A stretch of DNA of 64,000 nt from Myxococcales bacterium (GTDB lineage: Bacteria; Myxococcota_A; Polyangia; Nannocystales; Nannocystaceae). Shown in pieces: positions 60,272-64,000 of this stretch (positions within the stretch are counted from its first letter, which is position 1; each line of letters starts with the position of its first letter). Location of the stretch: positions 186,001-250,000 of the forward strand of contig JACKDW010000003.1 of assembly GCA_020633295.1 (NCBI GenBank), in the 5' to 3' direction. The notes beneath the pieces are model-generated. The model was not told where the DNA came from. It saw only the letters and a list, made by a program, of their open reading frames with translations, and did no database searches. Both the position numbers and the translations under genes were made by a program.

Positions 60272-61273
60272 TCAGCCGTCGCCCGGCGTCGGCAGCCCGA
60301 ACGCCGCCGCGAGCAGCTCGTAGGAGCGCAGCCGCAGCGCCGGGTCGTGGGCGAGCGTCATCACCATCACCTCGTCGGCGCCGGCCTCCGCGGCCGCGCG
60401 CTCGATCGCCGCGCGCACGCGCGGCGGATCGCCGACGAGCAGAAGATGGCCCATGGGACCGACGCGATCCGGGCTCGGGATCCAGCCCTTGGCGCGGACC
60501 TCCTCGGGGCTCAGCACCACCACGCTGCGGCCGCGCTGCAGCAGGCTGAGCGAGTAGAGCACCGGGACCGCGAGCTCCTTGGCGGCCGCGTCGGTCTCGG
60601 CGCACAGCGCGTGCACGGCGAGGATCACCCGCGGCTCGGGGAAGTCCGCCGACGGCCGGAACGCGCGGCGATAGGCGTGGGTCGCCGGCGCGGCCGGGAC
60701 CGGGCTGAAGTGCCCCGCGAACGCGTAGCCCGAGCCCATCGCGCCCGCGAGCTCCGCGCTGCCGCCGCTCGAGCCGAGCATCCAGATCGGCGGCAGCGGG
60801 ATACCCTCCGGGATCACGCGGACGTGTGAGTAGGGGTGGTCTTTGGGGAAGGTCCCACGCGAGAAGCCGAGCAGCTCGCGCATGAGGCCGGGGAAGCGCT
60901 CGCCCGAGGCCGAGCCGAGCGCCCGGGCGGTCAGCGGGTCCGTGCCCGCGGCGCGCCCGATCCCGAGGTCGACGCGGCCGGGGTGCAGCGCCGCGAGCGT
61001 GCGGTACTGCTCGACGACGCGCAGCGGCGCGTGGTTCGGCAGCATCACCCCGCCCGCGCCCAGGCGGATGGTTCGGGTCACGCCGCCGGCGTGCGCGATC
61101 ATGAGCTCGGGCGAGGTGCTCGCGATGCTCGCCATGCCGTGGTGCTCCGCGTACCACAGCCGCGTGTAGCCCAGCCGCTCCGCGAGGCGCGCGAGCTCGA
61201 GCGCGCCGCGGAGCGCGTCGCTCGGCGAGTGTTGCGAGGTGACTGGGAGGACATCAAGGATCGAGAGGCGCAT
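60272..61273 (-). CDS. Luciferase-like (LLM) flavin-dependent oxidoreductase
   Basis: 333 residues. The (beta/alpha)8 fold of bacterial luciferase relatives is clear: SILDVLPVTSQHSP at the start, LGYTRLWYAEHHGMASIAS, IRLGAGGVMLPNHAPLRVVEQY, HPGRVDLGIGRAAGTDP and PIWMLGSSGGSAELAG. These fit the MsnO8/YhbW-type group A oxidoreductases that use FMNH2. Length is normal. The substrate is unknown. It converges on the propeller gene; upstream lies a repeat-containing gene-free stretch. Confidence 0.95.
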   Translation of the reverse strand: MRLSILDVLPVTSQHSPSDALRGALELARLAERLGYTRLWYAEHHGMASIASTSPELMIAHAGGVTRTIRLGAGGVMLPNHAPLRVVEQYRTLAALHPGRVDLGIGRAAGTDPLTARALGSASGERFPGLMRELLGFSRGTFPKDHPYSHVRVIPEGIPLPPIWMLGSSGGSAELAGAMGSGYAFAGHFSPVPAAPATHAYRRAFRPSADFPEPRVILAVHALCAETDAAAKELAVPVLYSLSLLQRGRSVVVLSPEEVRAKGWIPSPDRVGPMGHLLLVGDPPRVRAAIERAAAEAGADEVMVMTLAHDPALRLRSYELLAAAFGLPTPGDG

Positions 61274-61602
61274 GGGTTCGTCGTCGTGGCGGCGCGGGCG
61301 GTCGCTGGCTGTCGGTGTCGCGCGCGGCGGGATCGGTGTCGGCGAGTCGCCGCGCGGCGGGGCTCGCGCGCGAGCGCGACGCGTGCCGACGACGCGCGGT
61401 CAAACGCTGTCTAGCGGCACCGGGCGACGAACGCCAGCGCGACGGACGAGGATGAGGACGAGGATGAGGACGAGGATGAGGACGAGGATGAGGACGAGGA
61501 TGAGGACGAGGATGAGGATGAGAGCGACGGGGCCGCGCGCGTCGAGCCGGAGGCGCGCCAGGCCGCGACCCGGTCGCGCGGCTGAGGCGTGACGCTCCGC
61601 CG
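61274..61602. other. Intergenic stretch with a GAGGAC/GAGGAT array
   Basis: 329 bases between two minus-strand genes. Apart from the tandem array at 61449-61525, no coding or RNA signal was recognised. Frames through the array give only low-complexity translations. Confidence 0.6.
61449..61525. repeat. 12-base GAGGATGAGGAC tandem array
   Basis: Six copies of a 12-base unit, itself two 6-base halves GAGGAT and GAGGAC, in gene-free DNA. All purine-rich on one strand, so it could adopt unusual structures. Confidence 0.88.
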
Positions 61603-62577
61603 CTACTCGTCCGCGAGCGGCGGGCGACCCTCGACGAAGGCGTCGTAGTCGGCGATCGTGCGCGCCGCGTCCTCGACGCGCCCGGCCATCGGCACGGCGA
61701 GCGCCCGCAGCAGCACGCTCTTGGGCAGCGCCTCGAGGTCGTCGTCGTCGCGCAGGCGCGCCGCGAGCGTCTCGAGCGAGGTGTCCTTGGAGACACCATG
61801 AAGCCGCTCGCCCCAGTACCACTGGACCATCGCGCGCTCGCGCTCGTAGCCGATCAGCCCCGCGGGCACCGGCGCGTCCTTGCCCGGCTGCAGCTCCCGC
61901 GAGAGCTCGCGCTCGACCAGCTCGAACGAGCACACCATCTCGCGCGCGAGCATGGCGACGACCTGTGGCGCGCGCGGGCGGCGTTCGAGCAGCGCCCCCG
62001 TCGGCGGGTAGCCGCGCGCTCGAGCCCAGCGCACGGACTCCTTGGCCAGCGCCAAGCCGACCGCGCCGTCGAGCAGCGGGCCGCGATCGCGGAGGTGCTC
62101 GGCGAGCTGGAGGACCGCCAGCGCCGGCGCGTCGTCGGCGGTCGTCGAGACGTGCAGGGCGACGCGCGCGAGCTCGAACACCTTGAGCAGCGGGAACGGG
62201 CGCTCGCCGACGTGCGGGCAGCGCTCCGGGCCCAGGCCGCCGCCGCGGTGATGCCACTGGACCAGCGCGTCGATCGCCGCCGCGACCTCGGGGGGGAGCT
62301 CGTCGATGTTCGCGAGTTCGTCGTAGGGCGGACGCTGCTCGACGAGCGGGAGGCCGTCGAGCGAGAACGCGGGCAGCTCACCCAGCTCCTCGAGCGGGCG
62401 ACCCGAGGCCTCCGACACCTCCGCGAGCGACTCGACGTGCGCCCAGCGTCGCGCGATCACCTCGGGATCCTCGGGCGGCGGCTTGATCCACGGGTAGACC
62501 GTCAGCGCGCCCCAGATCGCGGCGCCGAGCAGCGCGAGCCCGACGACGATGAGCGTGGTCCGGAGCCCGCGAGCCAT
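61603..62577 (-). CDS. Membrane-anchored hypothetical protein, 324 residues
   Basis: One N-terminal helix (LIVVGLALLGAAIWGALTVYP) serves as anchor or uncleaved signal; the rest is helical and extracytoplasmic. Segments such as FPLLKVFELARVALHV, PPTGALLERRPRAPQVVAML and FELVERELSRELQ suggest a compact helical domain. HVGERPF and CPH may contribute to a site, but no known motif appears. Families with similar layout (anchor followed by alpha-helical periplasmic domain) are common and uncharacterised in myxobacteria. No function is assigned. Confidence 0.75.
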   Translation of the reverse strand: MARGLRTTLIVVGLALLGAAIWGALTVYPWIKPPPEDPEVIARRWAHVESLAEVSEASGRPLEELGELPAFSLDGLPLVEQRPPYDELANIDELPPEVAAAIDALVQWHHRGGGLGPERCPHVGERPFPLLKVFELARVALHVSTTADDAPALAVLQLAEHLRDRGPLLDGAVGLALAKESVRWARARGYPPTGALLERRPRAPQVVAMLAREMVCSFELVERELSRELQPGKDAPVPAGLIGYERERAMVQWYWGERLHGVSKDTSLETLAARLRDDDDLEALPKSVLLRALAVPMAGRVEDAARTIADYDAFVEGRPPLADE

Positions 62578-62768
62578 CGACCCGCAGCATCCCCCGACCG
62601 CGCCGCCCCTGTCCAGCGGTTGGGGGACGCGACAGGCCGGAGCGGCTCGCCCGCGCCGCTCGCCCTCGCCCGCGGCCCGCCGCGGAGCTCGTCGCGGAGC
62701 AGGTGGTAGTTCGAAGGGTCAGGTACGACGGGAGCTGCGGCTCGGGCCGTCGCCGCGCTCGCGCGCGT

Positions 62769-63287
62769 TCACTCGAGGATCGTCAGCGGGACGTCCACGC
62801 GCTCGGCGAGCGGCAGCGTGAAGGTGTTGAGACCGCCCTGCGCGTCGTAGTCGACGCCGTAGTCGCCGGCGCAGGCCTCGTCGTCGCCGTCGAGCTCCAC
62901 GAACACGGACAGGTAGTACATCGCGGCCTCCTGCGTCGCGGGGATCTGCTCGTGGGGCCCGGTCGGGAGCGCGAGCTCGAGCTCGTGCGGCAAGCTCGAG
63001 ATCTCCTCGACGCGCGCGCGCAGCTGCGTGGCCTCGACGTCCTCCGAGCGCTCGTCGAAGCCCCACAGCACCACGTTCAGCCGGCTGCCCGCGGGCAGGG
63101 TCACCGACTCGCCCGCGTCGAGCCGGATCGACAGGACATCGCCGTCGCCCGTGAACCCGTCGTCGGCGAGGACCGGGAACGCCTGCTCGCAGCCGCTCGA
63201 GTCATCACAGGCGGGGAGCGCGACGAGGAGCGCGAGCGCGCCGGCGAGCGTAGCGACGCGGGGGAGAGGACGGGATTGCGGCTTCAT
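62769..63287 (-). CDS. Hypothetical lipoprotein, 172 residues
   Basis: Start ATG 63287. Lipobox ALPAC (Cys about 27) followed by DDSSGCEQ. The mature part has a calcium-like acidic strand (GFTGDGDVLSIRLDAGESVTLP), then beta strands (SRLNVVLWGFDE, AMYYLSVFVELDGDDEACAG) and a C-terminal strand. A small jelly-roll-like domain is plausible. No family was recognised. Upstream lies a 12-base palindrome (63375-63386). Confidence 0.75.
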   Translation of the reverse strand: MKPQSRPLPRVATLAGALALLVALPACDDSSGCEQAFPVLADDGFTGDGDVLSIRLDAGESVTLPAGSRLNVVLWGFDERSEDVEATQLRARVEEISSLPHELELALPTGPHEQIPATQEAAMYYLSVFVELDGDDEACAGDYGVDYDAQGGLNTFTLPLAERVDVPLTILE

Positions 63288-63374
63288 GTGTACTACTCCG
63301 AGCTCGTCGGCGCGGCGCGCCGATCGTCGTTGGGTCCTAGGGGGTGATACGCGCGGCGCAACGAGCCCCGGCAT

Positions 63375-63386
63375 CACCACGTGGTG
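63375..63386. promoter_or_regulatory. 12-base perfect palindrome CACCACGTGGTG
   Basis: Between the end of the PLP-enzyme gene and the start of the lipoprotein gene, 88 bases upstream of the latter. No loop, so more likely a protein-binding site than a terminator. Confidence 0.3.
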
Positions 63387-63522
63387 CATCGCGGGTGCCA
63401 GTGACGCCGCGAGGGAGATTGCGCCGCGATTTCAACAGGTCGATCGGGCTCGCCGCGCCGTTGCCACCGCCGCGTACGCCGAGTGTGCGCGCTCGAGCGC
63501 AAGGCCTGCCATCCGCGTGGGG

Positions 63523-64000
63523 TCACACGTCGGCGATCGCGTCGGCGTACGCCTCCAGCCCGAAGATTCCGCCTGTGTGCACGAACACGATCCGCGGCCC
63601 GGGGAGCGCCGCGCCGCCGGCCTGCTCGATCACGCCGCGCAGCGCCTTCACGGTGTACACCGGATCGAGCACGAGGCCGTCGCGTCGCGCCACGTCGCGC
63701 AGCAGCGTCAGCTCCTCGGGCCCGCACAGGCCGTAGCCGCGGCCCTGGTAGCCCTCGACCAGCGTGAAGTCGCGCTCGTCCAGCGTCGGCAGCCCGTAGC
63801 GCTCGTGGGCCTCGGCCGCGATCGTGAGCACCGCGTCGCGCAGGCGCGGGGCGTCGTCGCAGACCGCGATCCCCACCGCCCGCGTGCGCGCGCCGAGGGC
63901 CTTGAGCCCGATCGCGAGGCCCGCCAGGGTGCCGCCCGAGCCCGTCGCCACGACCACCGCGCTCGGCGGCGCGCCGCCAGCCTGCGCCAGCAGCTCCGCG
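63523..64000 (-). CDS. PLP-dependent D-cysteine desulfhydrase/ACC deaminase family protein, C-terminal part (gene continues right of window)
   Basis: About 159 residues are visible, the N-terminus lies beyond the window. VVVATGSGGTLAGLAIGLKALG is the PLP phosphate-binding Gly loop of fold-type II enzymes, and LVEGYQGRGYGLCGPEELTLL and LDPVYTVKALRGVIEQA are typical of the D-cysteine desulfhydrase/1-aminocyclopropane-1-carboxylate deaminase family. The protein ends FVHTGGIFGLEAY. The lysine that binds PLP is in the missing part. Reaction: breakdown of D-cysteine, ACC or a similar amino acid. The frame stays open to the window edge. Confidence 0.9.
   Translation of the reverse strand, partial: AELLAQAGGAPPSAVVVATGSGGTLAGLAIGLKALGARTRAVGIAVCDDAPRLRDAVLTIAAEAHERYGLPTLDERDFTLVEGYQGRGYGLCGPEELTLLRDVARRDGLVLDPVYTVKALRGVIEQAGGAALPGPRIVFVHTGGIFGLEAYADAIADV

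Noticed and set aside
61449..61525. GAGGAC array considered as coding (acidic repeat protein)
   Set aside because: No start, no bias and no flanking domain in any frame; it lies in gene-free DNA.

Overview
The window is very GC-rich DNA with long spurious open frames on both strands, and the real genes stand out by almost exclusive G/C at third codon positions. The gene content points to a myxobacterium, probably of the Nannocystis/Plesiocystis/Enhygromyxa group. Supporting signs are many lipoproteins with Thr/Ser/Gly/Asp-rich linkers after the lipobox, a Cys-rich myxobacterial repeat, a C-terminal MYXO-CTERM-type sorting signal, Ser/Thr kinases with TPR tails, and many one- and two-component regulators. 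No rRNA, tRNA or ribosomal protein gene is present, so this assignment is inference.

Layout. 0-0.4 kb: the end of an IS66-type insertion sequence (5' part of the transposase plus a candidate terminal repeat) just upstream of a lipoprotein gene. 0.4-12 kb: mostly exported proteins, including a DUF1554-like lipoprotein, a vWA/OmpA lipoprotein, an M28 peptidase, a GH5-like hydrolase, a eukaryote-type cyclophilin and a GH19 chitinase-like lipoprotein. 12-17 kb: small-molecule enzymes (PhyH dioxygenase, VOC, Dabb, APH-fold kinase) and a DUF2330 protein. 17.6-25 kb: a Ser/Thr kinase-TPR receptor, then a two-gene operon encoding an RCK-like protein and a TAXI solute-binding domain fused to a channel pore and RCK domain, then a TauE-like permease. 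25-28.7 kb: a Cys-rich repeat lipoprotein, a vWA lipoprotein and a YedK/HMCES protein. 29-43 kb: a dense signalling district (response regulator-cyclase, hybrid kinase, FIST sensor plus histidine kinase, ECF sigma factor, PP2C phosphatase, FHA sigma-54 activator, Ser/Thr kinase). 43-44 kb: a gene-free stretch with repeats and an A/T island. 44-64 kb: PAP2 phosphatase, a Tat-type lipoprotein with a spermidine-synthase fold, an SDR, a MACPF-like lipoprotein, a DUF885 peptidase, an AhpD-like pair, a membrane HExxH protein with a helix-hairpin-helix domain, a MYXO-CTERM beta-propeller, a luciferase-like oxidoreductase and a truncated PLP enzyme.

Two items deserve most attention. First, the AhpD-like gene at 53928-54524 has an in-frame TGA exactly where the second cysteine of its CxxC redox motif should be, followed by a hairpin with bacterial SECIS geometry, so it is a candidate selenoprotein. 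Second, the 20463-23797 operon encodes what looks like a ligand-gated ion channel of unusual make-up: a TAXI binding domain outside, a two-helix pore with a non-canonical filter, and RCK domains inside, with a separate RCK-like partner translationally coupled to it. Other points are an OmpA domain apparently split by an inserted YfbK-type vWA module, a nine-repeat four-cysteine lipoprotein, a 16-bp half-palindromic motif at four intergenic sites, and an unusually large number of short tandem arrays. No CRISPR array, prophage or tRNA gene was seen.
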